A DNA stretch of 64,000 nt. It comes from Metallyticus violacea (taxonomy: Eukaryota > Arthropoda > Insecta > Mantodea > Metallyticidae). Position 1 is the first letter of the stretch. Each line of letters begins with the position of its first letter. Positions 11,585 through 23,991 of the stretch are shown piece by piece. The stretch lies in contig CM060831.1 of NCBI GenBank assembly GCA_030762175.1, positions 5,223,001 through 5,287,000 on the forward strand, given 5' to 3'. The translations under genes and the position numbers were made by a program. Under the pieces are notes generated by a model. That model had not been told where the DNA came from. It made no database searches and saw only the letters and a program-made list of their open reading frames with translations.

Positions 11585-12430
11585 ATCCAATAAGGATTGA
11601 ATTCAAAACTTAACCTTACAATCCTTCAAAGTACTCTCCATCTCTCTCCACACACAGTTGTACACAGTGCAATCATTTGTCAAAAGCACTCAGACTGAGA
11701 TATTGTCATCAGAGCTGAATTTATAGCTTGAACAAGGTCCTGCACTCGTTTAAAAGATCTTCTGCAATGCAAGATTTCACTGGAGGAAACAACCTAAGTC
11801 GCGCTGTGCTAAGTCAGGTCTTTAGGGTGGATGATAAACAACTGGCCTTTGGCGACTCCCAGTTTCCTCAAATTTGCAGCTCTTCTGTGAGGAGACGCAT
11901 TGTCATGCAAAAGCAACAGCCTTGAAGTTCCTGTATTTGGATGTCGCCACCTCAGCTCTTCAAATAAAGGATCCAAAATATAAGTGTCATAATATTTTCC
12001 ATTCATTTTCTTTTCTTCTAGCATATAGTCAACCACTAATGGTCTTTCAAAGTTGAAGAAAACAGTAAATATTCGCTTCCGAGAACGAAAATCTTGTCGA
12101 ATAACAACTCGTCTTGTATCATTCTCATTTATCCACACGCAGTTCTGAGCTTTATTTGGGGGTGTATAGTAATAAAGCCATCTTTCATCACCAGTGCATA
12201 TATCTGTCAAGCGTATAGAACCATTTGGTGAAAACAGCTCAGTAGTTTCCTTGCATATTCCTTTCTCCTCTTCTTCTCTTCATTGGTTAGGGAAAGTGGA
12301 ACCCATTTTGTACAGATTTTTCGCAGCTTTAAATGTCAATGGAGTATGCTGTCAATGCTGCCAACACTGATACCCACCAAGTTCCTCACTCTTTGAATTG
12401 TTCTTTCGTTCACAGCTTACATTAGACCAT
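11585..12430 (-). pseudogene. Mariner-like transposase relic (MLE-D)
   Basis: The open part (11809-12210) begins at the first catalytic block, ICTGDERWLYYYTPPNKAQ, and continues through VWINENDTRRVVIRQDFRSR and a FTVFFNFERPLVVDYM strand. It then reaches LLLHDNASPHRRAA, the second catalytic block. The third block (normally PPYSPDLAP-x-D) is replaced by FIIHPKDLT, so the D..D pair is no longer intact. The N-terminal DNA-binding part, read from about 12230-12430, is broken. The lineage is not MLE-A: the NENDTRxVVxRQDFRSRK stretch is characteristic of a different mariner group. No inverted ends were identified. Confidence 0.78.
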
Positions 12431-12488
12431 TAGGCGTGAGGATTAACCTAAAGCAATGCATATGACGCAATTTTTATTCTTTTTTCTC

Positions 12489-12700
12489 AATGCTATTGAA
12501 ATAAAACAATAAAAATAGCTGCTAAAAATTAAGGAATTCCGGCCATTAGCAGTGGGGGTATATCTGGAAACCGAAATTTAAAAAGCGTTCTAGCGGCATC
12601 AATTCCTCTGCTTTAGCGCTCTGTAATAACCTTCACAAATTTGACTTGTTGAGAAATTTGCTTATTTACGCAGCTCCTGTGTGACAATGCACGACCGCAC
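12489..12700 (+). repeat. Single dispersed copy of the 27.5 kb minisatellite monomer plus its flank
   Basis: Bases 12489-12608 align with one monomer of the array at 27.5-28.5 kb: shared words include ATTGAAATAAAA near the start and AAATTTAAAAA...TCTAGCGGCAT near the end. The next bases, GCGCTCTGTAATAACCTTCA (12616-12636), recur downstream of the array at about 28686-28704. TTTACGCAGCTCCTGTGTGA (about 12666) recurs at about 29176. The monomer and flanks are therefore parts of one longer dispersed element, here with the array reduced to one unit. Confidence 0.75.
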
Positions 12701-13544
12701 TCAACTCAAAGAAGTCGAGAGTTTCTTAGAATGTTCAAATAAAAGATTTTTAGCATTGCCCCATACTCGCTAGGTATTAGCCCCAGAGATTTCCACCTTT
12801 GTCTACACCACGGTGGTTACCAACTTGAAAGCGAAATAAACAGATGATATAAGGATGAAAAAAAACCTCGTATCACGTACCGAAAATATTTGGAGATAAA
12901 AGGAGATGAAAGGAAAAGTAAAATAAAAGTTCTAAAGTATAAATAAAAGTATCAAAAATATCCTATTTCATTTTTTTTATTTTATTTATTTATTTATTTA
13001 TTTTATTTTATTTTATTTTTTTTTTTTTTTGTAGCTTAATGCCCCTTGTACAGAGTTTCAGCTATTTAAAATAATACAGCCAACCTCGTTCTCAATCCTT
13101 TCCAGTATCTTTCTGTTTGACGTTTACCTTCCAATGAGGAGCTAGCCCGCAGGTACACGCGTATGGCTTAAAAACATTTTCCACGCCGATTACCCCGGTA
13201 GCAGATTCATTTGCACCTGTTAGCTTTGTGCGTATTAATTGTATATCCGATTGCGTCCAATGGAGCAAATTCAGCTTTTAGCTTCAGTTCCAGGAAAGTT
13301 GGTTAGAAAAGGGAAAAAGACGAAATGTGTTTTACAGGTCCGAGTTCGGTATATTGCATGTACTACTAATTGAAGAACGCAGTAAAAATATTCACGAAGA
13401 AAATAACTGTATATTTACAGCTCCCACATCAGAAATAAATATGATAGTAGATTACAATATTATATCTTATTTTGTGAGCAAATGTTTACGAAACCAGCAA
13501 GGGGAATTTCATAACATTTGTGAAAGTTGTTTAATAAAGAATTA
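12701..13544. other. Unassigned sequence with a T-rich low-complexity block
   Basis: A TTTA/TTTTA block lies at 12970-13032. The plus-strand 91-codon frame at 13327-13602 overlaps the start of the next mariner relic and shows no motif. Confidence 0.5.
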
Positions 13545-14290
13545 TTATAATTTTTATTGCTATAATTTCGTTCCTAAATTTAACTTTACAATATTTTGTT
13601 AGTACAAGTTCCATAATGTCTAGTCCAGTTCCCGCCTGTGACAGGTGTGCAAGTTGAGACATGTTCAGTTCCGACTCAGTAAAATGGAGGTAACACGCGA
13701 CAAACAATATGCTGCTCTTAAATTCTGCTTTCATCTCAAGAAATCTTCAGCTGAAGTCCATGTTATGTTACAGGACGCCAAATGTTCAAAGAAGGAAGGC
13801 ATCAATTTCAAAGGAAGGTGGACTCATCAGCTCCAGTTTGTGCTCTAACAGAAGAAAGTATTTACACCGCTGCTGTCATCGTGAGAGAGGGTCTTCGAAT
13901 GGCATTAAGGACACGTTCAATAATTTTGAAAAGTTTTCTTGTCACCAATAATTGAAAAGTTGCACAAGTATTTGTGCACTATGGGTTTTATGACTGGTGA
14001 TTGCAGTTGAAGATGATGTTACAGGAAGATGCAGAGTTCCTTTCAAAGGTAATGGCTGCTGTTGAAATTTGACATCATTTCGATCCTGGGAGCAAACAGC
14101 AAAGCTCTGGTCGGAAAAGTGTGGTCTTTTATTTTTCAATATTTAAGGAATGGATTACCAGCATGTCATACTTGCACACACAACTGTAACTGGGCAATGC
14201 TACGGAGATGTCTTGAAAACTGTGCAAGGCCATTGGCCACGGCCGCACATCGCAAGTGTTGGAGAATATTCCACATAAATCAATAGAAAC
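13545..14290 (+). pseudogene. DDxD transposase relic, 5' and middle part (MLE-R1)
   Basis: The 5' leader (about 13545-13660) matches those of related copies at 40985 and 59396. The reading frame starts MEVTRDKQYAALKFCFHLKK at 13684, an N-terminal helix-turn-helix region, and continues through ESIYTAAVIVREG (about 13850-13890). After breaks it reaches LKMMLQEDAEFLSKVMAAVE (about 14010-14065), then HTTVTGQCYGDVLKTV (about 14176-14222), which corresponds to the TVTGQYYADVL strand before the second aspartate. The catalytic DGA/DNA blocks are absent, so the 3' part is lost. The same family appears split by a LINE at 40985-42840. Confidence 0.7.
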
Positions 14291-14293
14291 TGT

Positions 14294-14322
14294 AAATAAT
14301 AATAATAATAATAATAATAATA
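14294..14322. repeat. (AAT)n microsatellite
   Basis: An AAT run lies immediately after the MLE-R1 relic. Confidence 0.95.
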
Positions 14323-14324
14323 AC

Positions 14325-15200
14325 CATAGAACGAAACGCAAAAATCTATGTTTTTGTCCTCACGTAACATAATGTATAAAGCACAAAAAATGTGCGTTAT
14401 CGTCCTCGCACAATTTCCAGTTCATGCGCCCTTTTTAACTATCGGTTGAAAAGTTCGTTTACTAGTCTAGCGTGAAATTTCGAAGCTGTTAAGGAAGTGA
14501 GCTAGCTATAGCGTTTTAATTAATGCACCGTCAAATGGCGATAGTAGCGACATCGAATAGATTCATTATGAAATAAACCCAACTTGGAGCTGAATATAAG
14601 AGTACCAATATTAAAGGTGCCGACGCAAGCTGTCTATGGTGTATATACTGTGATTGTGCCTAAAGAAATGTATTAGTTACATTACGCATCGAAAGAATTC
14701 ATATTTTGCAAGTACCAATTAAATCACTAAGTAATGATTTTTCAGAGGTAAATATTACACGTGACACAAACAAGTAACAAATTCAACATTCATATTTACG
14801 TTTTAGCCCGTATTATTCCTTAGTTAGATAAAGTACTCATTACTCGCGTGTAACATTCAACTTTTCCTAACTGCTTTGTTAATTATGGTAGGTTTAGACC
14901 ACATGAGAGGGCCATGAAACCGTTATCTTGTAACTTGTGTCTCGAAACTCAATGCAGATTTAGTGCTGTGATACGGATTTGCTTCCTAACTTCACACTCG
15001 TAACCACCCATAAAGAAACTTCATAAACTTGTATCATAAATAACTCAACTTTAGTTTCTGAGGTTAAACGGAATTCTGTTCATACGAGGAATAAGTCGTA
15101 AGTCATTGCAATTATTTTTTTATGGCGAACATTTAAGAAATAGAATATATTTCGATGAAGTCATTACATGAGCTGAACTGCGGTTTCAGTACGCCCCCAA
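14325..15200. other. Unassigned AT-rich sequence
   Basis: I find no motif, RNA or repeat boundary here. Confidence 0.5.
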
Positions 15201-15204
15201 ATTC

Positions 15205-16240
15205 AGTTAGTGAGTGACAGTGGTAAGGAATGGAGGTCACGAAGAGTGAACGCGTGTATATGAAAATAGCATTTCTCCGCGACAAGAATGTCACACAGAG
15301 CTACGGGAAGCAATGAGTGCGCGTCTTACCCTATCGAACAGTGGCGAGGTGGAAAGAGGCCTTAAAAAAATGGGTCAAAATATCGACTGCCGAACTGCCG
15401 CGCAGTGGGCGTCCTGTGTCTGCGGACAAGATATAAGGGTGATGTGATAGAATAATGCATACGCGATGATAGACGCTGGACTCCTGTGGAATTAGAAGGA
15501 CAACCAGGAATTCCGTCAAAATAGCGTATCGCATTTTACGAGAGAATCTGAACACATGTAAAAGGGGGTGTCACATCAATTAAGTGAGGTACAAAAGTGG
15601 ACTCGCACGAAACATGTCGCATCAATCTGGCGAGATTTCAGGAAGAAGGGGGTGCCACGTTGAATCGGATCTTTTCGGTTGATGCAACGTGGGCAAGGGC
15701 GTATGGACCTGAACTCAAGCGACAGTCCCGTGTATGGCTGCATCCTGGTCACCATGCAAACACAAGTTTCACCAAACAAAAGTCATTGTCATTCTGGCGT
15801 ATGACAGTCGAGGTGTATTTTGTGTCATCCAGTGCGTGTGAATGCCCTGTATTACAGACCCATCTTGATGACACAATTGCGCCGTGCTCTACGCACCAAA
15901 CGGCCAGGACTTTTGGACAGCGCCATTAATTTCCATGATCACACTGCCGACAGTGTCAGGTGTCTTTTACAGCGGTGGGGATGGGAAATTCTTCCACAGC
16001 CGGCATATTCGCCCGATCTCATTCCCCAACATGAAGCAGGCATTGCGTGGGAAACGTTTTGCTAACAAAGTGGATATTTTGACAGCATTTCGACGCGAGA
16101 TGGCTCACATTAACAGATGGTATTCAGCGCCTTCCCGCGCTGCTGATGTACTTAGAGACTACTTCAAAGGCTGGATTACCTGGTAAACCCGTACTGTGTA
16201 AGTAGTAATGTGTAACTTTTGCTCATGCCATAATAAACCA
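15205..16240 (+). pseudogene. Mariner-like transposase relic (MLE-S)
   Basis: The middle part (15597-15810) reads DSHETCRINLARFQEEGGAT, then RIFSVDATWARAYGPELKRQ. The usual version is a VTGDETWARAYEPELKRQS block, so GDE has become VDA: the glycine is lost but the first aspartate is kept. Further on, NFHDHTADSVRCLLQRWGWE and ILPQPAYSPDLIPQH give the second and third catalytic regions. The HDNARxH motif has lost about four residues, and the third aspartate (normally P-C-D) reads P-Q-H. The C-terminal tail, ALRGKRFANKVDILTAFRRE, lies in another frame up to about 16180. At least two frameshifts and catalytic losses make it dead. Its inverted ends are not clear. Confidence 0.78.
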
Positions 16241-17720
16241 TTGTCGTTTGGTTGATTGGGCTTTGCTTCTTCCTTACGTGGGTCGTCTCTATCCAGCCTT
16301 CCGTTGGTTGCACCACTCGGCAGTAAATGTCCCATACTTTCAATCGTGTACCTTAGATTTTTTGTGTTGTCCTTTGTTCGCGAGAAAAAAAAATATTTGC
16401 TATGACTTATTCCTTGTATTTGATGACGTAGTAAGTAAAACGTTTTTAATTCTCATGCACAGGACTAAAAGCCATAACCTTTTTTTTACTTCTAACGCTT
16501 TCAATCTTGCGGGTTTAATTGGGTCGTTTGTATAACATAAGCAAACACTTTCTGCAGTGTTCCATTTTAATATATGCATGACCGTACAGTTTACTCTTTT
16601 AGATTTTCAAATTATGCCTTGATTCAATCATAAAATACCTGTTATGCATTATATTGCCGATTATTGAATTCTCCTTTAGAACTGCAGGCATTTTGGAGCT
16701 GTTTGTTGCTTACAGCTTTGGTTAGGTCAAACAATTTTGTTTAGTTGTTCAATGTATATGTTTGGAATTTTATTTCACTGGCTTTCTTCCTCTATTATTA
16801 TAAGACACTGTTTTAAAAGGGAGGGGGCAGAAATAAACGACCCCAAATAGAGCACAGAAAAAGCTATACACATTTGAAACAAGGGTTTGCGGCCATAAGG
16901 AGAAATATGAATGAACACTCATGTTTTATAGCTCAGAGGTGTTACGGCATATTAAACTTGGACATGTTCTGGCACCTGTGAGAAACACACTTTTTTAATT
17001 AAAACGTGTGTCGGGAGGAACAACTTGACATTTAATTACCATCCAATTGTTCGGTGTCTCGCTACTTCTGCTGCTGTTTTCATTACAGATGCATGGTCAA
17101 GTTTAGAATTAATCTAAACGTATGTAATTTAATTTTTAAGGCTGCATATAAATGTCCTAAATCATTAAAAAGACATATTTTAATTGTTACGCTTATAGTG
17201 CATATTAACTTCCTTTGGTAGAATTGGTTCAGTGGATAGATTGGAACTAGCAGTTTAATTGCAGCATAAGGAAGTTATCTGATTTGCTATGAGGTTTAAT
17301 GTCACATCTTAAGGGGAGTGGAAAACATAAATATACCGCTGTAATACAACTCTGTTTTCAATGCAGCATGAGTCATTTCTGCCAAGCAAGAACCGCGAGT
17401 AGAAAAAGATAAACCTATCCTGCAGTTCCAATCCAAACTTACCAGTTGTCCACCGTGGTTTCAGTGCAATAGTTTACAGAGATTTATTCATATTTATTCT
17501 CTTTAGCAACGGAGTTTCATACTTTGAACAAAAAACTTCCTAACATAAAACCAAGTACAACTACGCAGCTTTCAAGAGGAATTTAAATACCGATGGAGAC
17601 TTGGTTCATTGTTATTGCTTTCAAGTTATTCAGCACAAGGAAATATACTTGGAAAAGTCTATCAATTTTCCATCCTAACATTTCCAAACATTCTTTCGCG
17701 TATGAAGGCTGTAGTTCAGC
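16241..17720. other. Unassigned sequence
   Basis: A 95-codon plus-strand frame at 16248-16535 has no recognisable domain. Nothing else is supported before the LINE remains begin. Confidence 0.5.
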
Positions 17721-17728
17721 CACTGTAA

Positions 17729-19230
17729 AAAGGGAAAGGTACAAATAATTTCAGAGGCATGACACTGTTTTCTGTTCTAGGTGAAGTATATTGCAAAACT
17801 TTATATGACCACATACGCTTCTGGACTAAACATTTACTGCGATCTCGAAATACCAGGTCGGTTTTAGGAAAGGGTGCTCCAATATTAATACCGTCTTCGT
17901 ATTTGGGCACTTTAATAAAAAGCAGCTTAAAACGAAAAAAAGGGGAAGATTCACTGTGCATTTGTTGACTTCAAAATGACTGTTGACACTGTGCACAGAG
18001 ATGCACAACAAGGATCTCTCGGATAAAATTATACAGGGTCTAAGGAAAATGTGTAAAAGTGTTAAATTCTGTATCACAGGAGACGAACATCGTATTTCTA
18101 AAAGCCATAATGCCTCCAAGAGGGTGTATATTTCATATATTAATCTGTTGTTTAATCCAATTATAGACGATATTGTAGATGTGTTTCTTGCGGGGGAGAT
18201 TAACGCATCGAAATATTATGGAATTAAAATCACAGTTCTTTTATATGCAGACGACCGTGTAATAAAATCAACAGCTATCAATGAGCTGGACATACTAGCG
18301 GATTACTGCAATAAATGGGGGGGGGGGGTGATTGTGAATTACACCAAAACCAAAACAACGATTTTAGTAAGAATGACAGATGGAAATATCGGGGAAGAGA
18401 ACTAACAAACGTTTTGAGTATTTGGGTGTAACATTCAGAATGAATTGCAAATGAACTAATGCACTGTACAAAGCCCTGGGGCGTATGGTAGTTCTCCGTA
18501 CACTGTTGGGGATACCGGACACTCCAGTGAACATTAAGGAAAAAATGTAAAAGACCGTGATCAGATCGGCAATGTGTTAGGATATGGGGATGGAGTAAAG
18601 TGGAACAACTAGATAAACTTCAGAACGATTTCTTAAAACGGCTTCTCGGCTTGGGGAGGAGTAAAGCGAGTTGTGGCGTTTTAAGGATACCATAGCTTAC
18701 TGGGTAGAAGGGTTGAGAAGGGGATTAAAAAGAAATGGAATGGGAGGGGAAGGGAAGGGTTAAGGAAATATATATGGAGGAAAGTTAGAAGAAAGTTAAT
18801 GGACATCAACAGCAGGACATGGAAGCAGCATATAGGGGAAAAAACATCATTGGAACTTAGTAATGAGCTAAAATAAACTGGGGAAGGAATATACATAACT
18901 TAAATTTAAAGGATCGATGAGATTTAGACTGGGGGCTTAAAAAGTACCAAAAATTACCAATGAAACAGTTTTCCCTCTTTATGGAAACCTGGAAGACTGG
19001 CAACAGATACTTGTCCATTGTCCAAACACAGAACATCGGAGAGTGAACCTTAGAGTCAATTTCATATACTCGCATAGTGACAGGTTAGTATATTGGGACT
19101 TGCTTAAGCAGGAAGAAAATTGGTCAAAACTGGGTGAGTATATGTAAGTGCGGCTAATAAGAAGCTATGTGTGCTTAAACAATGTATAATTGTGATGTAC
19201 AAACGTATGAAAGAGAGGGGAGATATATGT
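17729..19230 (+). pseudogene. LINE (LINE-1 of this window): RT domain and C-terminal zinc knuckle, broken
   Basis: Non-LTR reverse transcriptase remains. MTLFSVLGEVYCKTLYDHIR (about 17759-17820) is the early RT block. A stretch equivalent to LKRKKG...FVDFK (about 17925-17990) is the block before the first catalytic aspartate. ISYINLLFNPIIDDIVD (about 18132-18182) and LLYADDRVIKS (about 18238-18270) follow; the YADD catalytic pair is intact. LADYCNKWGGGVIVNYTKTK lies after it. Beyond a frameshift come IPDTPVNIKEKM (about 18510) and LDKLQNDFLKRLLGLGRSK (about 18612-18668). A last block, LEDWQQILVHCPNTEHRRVN, ends near 19050; it is a C-terminal CCHC knuckle with the second cysteine and the histidine changed. 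Related 3' halves lie at 36.1, 41.1 and 42.8-43.8 kb. The 5' ORF and endonuclease are absent. Confidence 0.85.
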
Positions 19231-19239
19231 TTTCATGTA

Positions 19240-20290
19240 ATAATAATAATAATTATTTTCGTGTTAATAGCTGTACATAAATAATAATAGCATATAGTCT
19301 GCCGTGTTAAGCACTAGCATATACGATTGATACAATGTACATATATAGTTTGTAAAATAAACGCTGCTGTTTACCTATATAATTAATAACGAAATGAGTT
19401 TGACAGCCCCGCAGAAGATTTACACCTCTAGAATATTTTTGCGTTTTTACTGAAAAAATATTGTTGCATACAGCGGTTTTCCAACACTAAGCCATATTCT
19501 TTCTTAGCCTGGGCTTCTAAACCAACACACCCCTGGGGTTTCTAAAGCCTGCTTGAGTAAGTAAAGCCTTGGTGCTTCACGTATATCGCCCCGCCGTGTG
19601 CAGTATGTCCCAATCATTGAGACTGTCACCCAGGGAGCTGTGTGTGTCTATTACTATTTCCTGTTGCCCAAGTCACGTATCGAGGTTTGTTTGCTCTTCA
19701 GCTGTAAGAAGCAACGTTATATTATCTTCTAGGGGAAAATAAACACTCCTGGGGTTATAGTATGTTCTGTTGTTAATCTGAGAGCAGAAATACGGATAAA
19801 AGATCTTAGGAAAGGAGCTCTGTTGCGTATTTCCTTGCTACCTGTGTTTAATGCTGTGATCTTTTCGTAAATACACGTGCGTTATAAAATGCCCAGTGTA
19901 GAATAGATGTTTTTCTTGTGCTTGTGCTTATCGATAGTTGAAATTGCATTGGTCAAGGAATGTGAACGATAGAGTTAAGACATTGAAAAGTACGATATAT
20001 ATTGAAAGTGGACAATAGTGAGTGATTCCAGGAATAAACGAATTATGAACAAATACAAGAATTTATGTATAGAACTTGTTCTTTCAATAGCCGTGTGTAC
20101 ACCCAAGTTGAAAATAAAGAATCAGCATTGGAAAATTCGGGTTAAGGCCAGATTTCGATCTGTAGCTCAAATCAACTGAGTTGCTGTGTCCCACGAACCT
20201 CTCTCATCTAATTCTACTCAGTGATTTTTCCTTTGCTGGACCGCTCGCCGCAGTTGATCATCTCTGCAGTTCTGGTCTCGATCTGACACT
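19240..20290. other. Probable LINE 3' tail, then unassigned sequence
   Basis: AAT-rich sequence at 19237-19390 may be the LINE-1 3' untranslated region. From about 19400 to 20290 I recognise nothing. Confidence 0.4.
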
Positions 20291-20329
20291 GGAAAGCCAG
20301 CCCGAGAGTCGGAGGGGAGGTCAGTAAGA

Positions 20330-21110
20330 GTTTAGCTGATTGTTTCAGAGAGTTCCCTGATTTTCAACTTCTAAGTCGAATTCACAGATTGGTAAATAAA
20401 TTTCGTTAAACGGGAAATTTTCTTGATAAAAGGCGTGCACAGCCACGCACAGTATTCGCAGAAGAACGTCCCCATGTTCCACTAAAAATCACTTCGACGT
20501 CATTTCAATGCTACTATACTTAAAACCATATAAAATGACTGTAGTGCAAGAACTTAAATCAGGTGATCCTGCATCCAGTAGTAGATATTGTGAATGAATT
20601 TTTAATACTGTGCATGATGGAGAAATTGACCTGAATCTAATTTTCTTTACAAACGAATCTGGTTCCACCTAAGTGAGTACTGGAGTTCAGAAAAAACCCT
20701 AACCTGCTACACGAGGAACCCCTGCATGATCAAAAGGTAGGAATGTGGTGCTATATATATATAAAGTGATAGGTATGTACAGAATACTTTCCAACACTTT
20801 TTCCGTGAATTAACTGTGACGGACTTTGCAACAGGACTCTGTAACGACACATACAGCCCATGTTTCCTTACATGCAAGTCATGAAATATTCGACTTAAGA
20901 GTCATAGCTAACAACATATGGCCCCCTCTATTCCCCGATTTAAAGCCCTGAGATTTTATCTCTAGGTGCATGAACGTAAAACAAATCCACACACACTAGA
21001 TGAACAGAAAAATAACATTCGTGAAGAAATTTCTTCTATTCCTCAGAGGAAACTGCAGAGGGTAATGGTGAATGTCATAAGCCGATGACAGAAATGTATG
21101 TTTTGTGCAT
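20330..21110 (+). pseudogene. DDxD transposase relic of a mariner-related group (MLE-T)
   Basis: The N-terminal part reads SRIHRLVNKFRETGNFLDKR (about 20373-20430), matching the common IYRLIKKFRETGSVLDKKR helix-turn-helix region. About 20590-20740 holds VHDGEIDLNLIFFTNESGST, the first catalytic region, where the usual FFSDEAWF has become FFTNES. The second region reads LQQDSVTTHTAHVSLHASHE (about 20828-20890), keeping QQD, and continues RVIANNIWPPLFPDLKP (about 20898-20948), the third region. The tail, EEISSIPQRKLQRVMVNVIS (about 21020-21085), also fits. Frameshifts and stops are numerous. The spacing of the last two acidic positions looks longer than 34, so this is a different ITm lineage from MLE-A. 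Confidence 0.8.
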
Positions 21111-21119
21111 GTGCTTATC

Positions 21120-23985
21120 GATAATTAAATTCAACACTAAAGTCGACAATTATTGGTGCTGCTAGAGCTATTTTTAAATTTTGAGTTTCAGGTAACCCCC
21201 TGAGTTTCTGAAACTGTTTTTCTTATGCTATTTAAATGGCATGTACAGAGTTTCTTGTGGAAAAAAAAAGCATTATGCCACCAGAACGATTTTTTAATTT
21301 TGGGATGCAGGCATTGCATATGCAAAGGATTGTGAACAATAAATGGAAAACGAAGGGAGGCAGTCCTTGATAATGCTGAGAAATGTTTAATTGTTAGTAA
21401 TAACTGACGTAGAGTGATCCCAGAACTAGAACACTCTAGTAATAAATGAAGAATTAACACTTCAAAAACAACATTTCACAAAAGAAGAAAACATAAAAAG
21501 ACTAATTTATAAAGAGTGAGAATTGTTTTTTTCTCTCTGGCTCATCACATTTTGGAGATATGGTGGTGGAACATTTTTCACGAGAAGAACAGATTTCACG
21601 TGATTGGTGGTAAAATTGAAAAAAAAACTTATGCGCCTGCGTCTTAGTACAGAACGCCAGCAAAGAGCAAGTGTTACCAAATCGGCTGCGTAAAATGGAG
21701 TCGCTTCGTAACGAGCAGTAGAAAATTTTCCCCCCTATCGCTGCCTTTCACCTCCCTCAATCAAAATACTCCACTAAATGTCCTGCAGACATTTTTATCC
21801 ATAAAATTACATCAAGCAATATTCATAGGAAATAATTTTTTTTTTTTCTGGATAGCGCAATCCAAGAGCCGTCACTGTTGTAACAGAATTTTCGTGGAAT
21901 ACAAGAACAAGCCAAGTTTCTGTAAATGTTTTATACAACCTGCTGGAAAAGAGACAGGGTAGATGACGCTGGTGGGTTTGCCAATACCCCAGACCAATGA
22001 GCATTCATGTGCGTGTCACTCTGGATCAATATTGTGCTTTCTGTTCGAACTTTGTGAGTCATTTGTCACAAAACTTCCCAAATGTCCACCTCAACATGAC
22101 AGAAATGTCACCTGTGTGAAACGGTTTAAAATGATCGTCACCTGATTCTTTCAAAATCGCTGTTTTACTGCCGTGTTAAAACGAATAAAACTTGATTACG
22201 ACACACGAGAACTATTTGCCAATCTGTTTAGTTCAATATGTGCGGCTCACATACACTACACATGTGCATAAACCAGGCTGTTTCCCCAAGCGAGACCGGC
22301 TCTAATGCAGCAAAACAAAGGCGGGCGTCGCCGCCCTACTACAGCAAGTAAAATTTTGAGTGATATTATGTTTACAAGATATTAGACAATATTTAGATTT
22401 TTAATAATTGTTTACAAAGATGTTTCTTATGTGTAAATGAAATATAAAATAATATGAACTCCATTTACATAAAATCACGCGTGTACAAAAATGATTAACC
22501 AACTACTGCCCATTACCGTCTACTGTGGTGCAATAAGTAATGAAGTAATAATAAGAACAAAAATTATAATACCAAAAGCATGTATAAATATAAATTACTT
22601 AATCAAGTTTCTTCATTAGTGTAACATGCATAAAAATTATTTTAAGCAAATTTACTGCATTGCAAAATTAACGAATCATTTAAACATACGTGCATCTATA
22701 GACAGATTTGACGTTTTGCTTTTGGAAGGCCATACAAACATAAACTGATTAGCCAATTACAATGCTGTCGTCAAGTAGGACAAACAGCTTTAATTAAACT
22801 ACTGGGGAAAAAAATGTAATGCAAATGTAAATTTACAATTTACCGTATATATGTCAGAAAACTTAAATTGATCTAATGAAACATTTATTTTACCAGCTAT
22901 CTCTTTGTGTTTCCTTGACAACGTTCATTAATGAAGTCACTCATAGTGAGCGAGATATAATATTATTATTATATTATTAGTAAGGCAACTCACTAAATTA
23001 TCTTATTTACTTCATGTCACATTTTAACTCCATACTTCCACTGCACTCCAAGATCGAACTGAGCTTCCCCATAGGCAAGCACAAATCTTGAAAATACGCA
23101 CTAACTTACAAATTACTGGCCACTTTAAACCTAATCGGCATAAATGGGACAGCATCATATTTATTATCGTTTATTTTAATGAAAAGAACATAGTCTTCTT
23201 TGGCAATAGTTATAAACGGAGTACCTGATTTTTTCAACCTCAATTGCAAGGAGTCGAAACATAATATCCTGCTCACACCATTCATTAAATTTTTTTTTCA
23301 TCTATCTCTAAAGCCCGCTTCATTCGTTCTTCCGATCTTTCCTTTCATAGCACTGTCACATATGATGGTAGATAGGGGAAAATGTCCTTCTAACCTCAAA
23401 CATATGCACGAAACGTTTAATACACATTACATTTTTATCATTAACTTCAAAATTTGCACATATAAGCTCTTTATGCACTTCTGGACTTCATTTAAAGTAT
23501 TCCATACACTTTCGGTCGCATATCTTAGATATTTTTCTCCCTTGTTCACAGGCGGAAAAAAAAAACAGTGATAAGATACGTGTTATTGTCATTGTAATTG
23601 TAGTTTTAATTGCGGGAATTAGTGCGAGGGTTATACATAAGCTTCACCGGGAGTTGCCGCTCTGGACAAAATTATGAAACTCTTGGTAGTTCTTACTAAT
23701 TGGTGCTAGTGACGAGGAATAAAATGTTTGTGTTTCCTCTTTTCCTTTTTCAATTACTGAATAATCAGAGCTTACTTTCATGTTGCTGAAGTCATCAGTT
23801 TGCAGTCTAAATATTGGGCAACTGTTGGTATCGCTACATGCATCTAAATGAAAAATAACATGTGTAATCTGAGATACAGAGAGCATTTGATCTGGATATC
23901 TTTTCGATTAATAACGACCTCGTGATATTTAAGTTATTTCAAGTGATTTGCACATGTCATTACAGAGGTATGCCAGGCAGACTTA
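21120..23985. other. Long stretch without recognisable elements
   Basis: Six short frames here (for example 21188-21460 -, 23200-23571 +, 23644-23886 -) have no motif that I know. The 123-codon frame at 23200-23571 is hydrophobic and C/F-rich without a clean signal or helix pattern. A few bases of ATT repeat lie near 22960. Confidence 0.45.
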
Positions 23986-23991
23986 AAAGTA

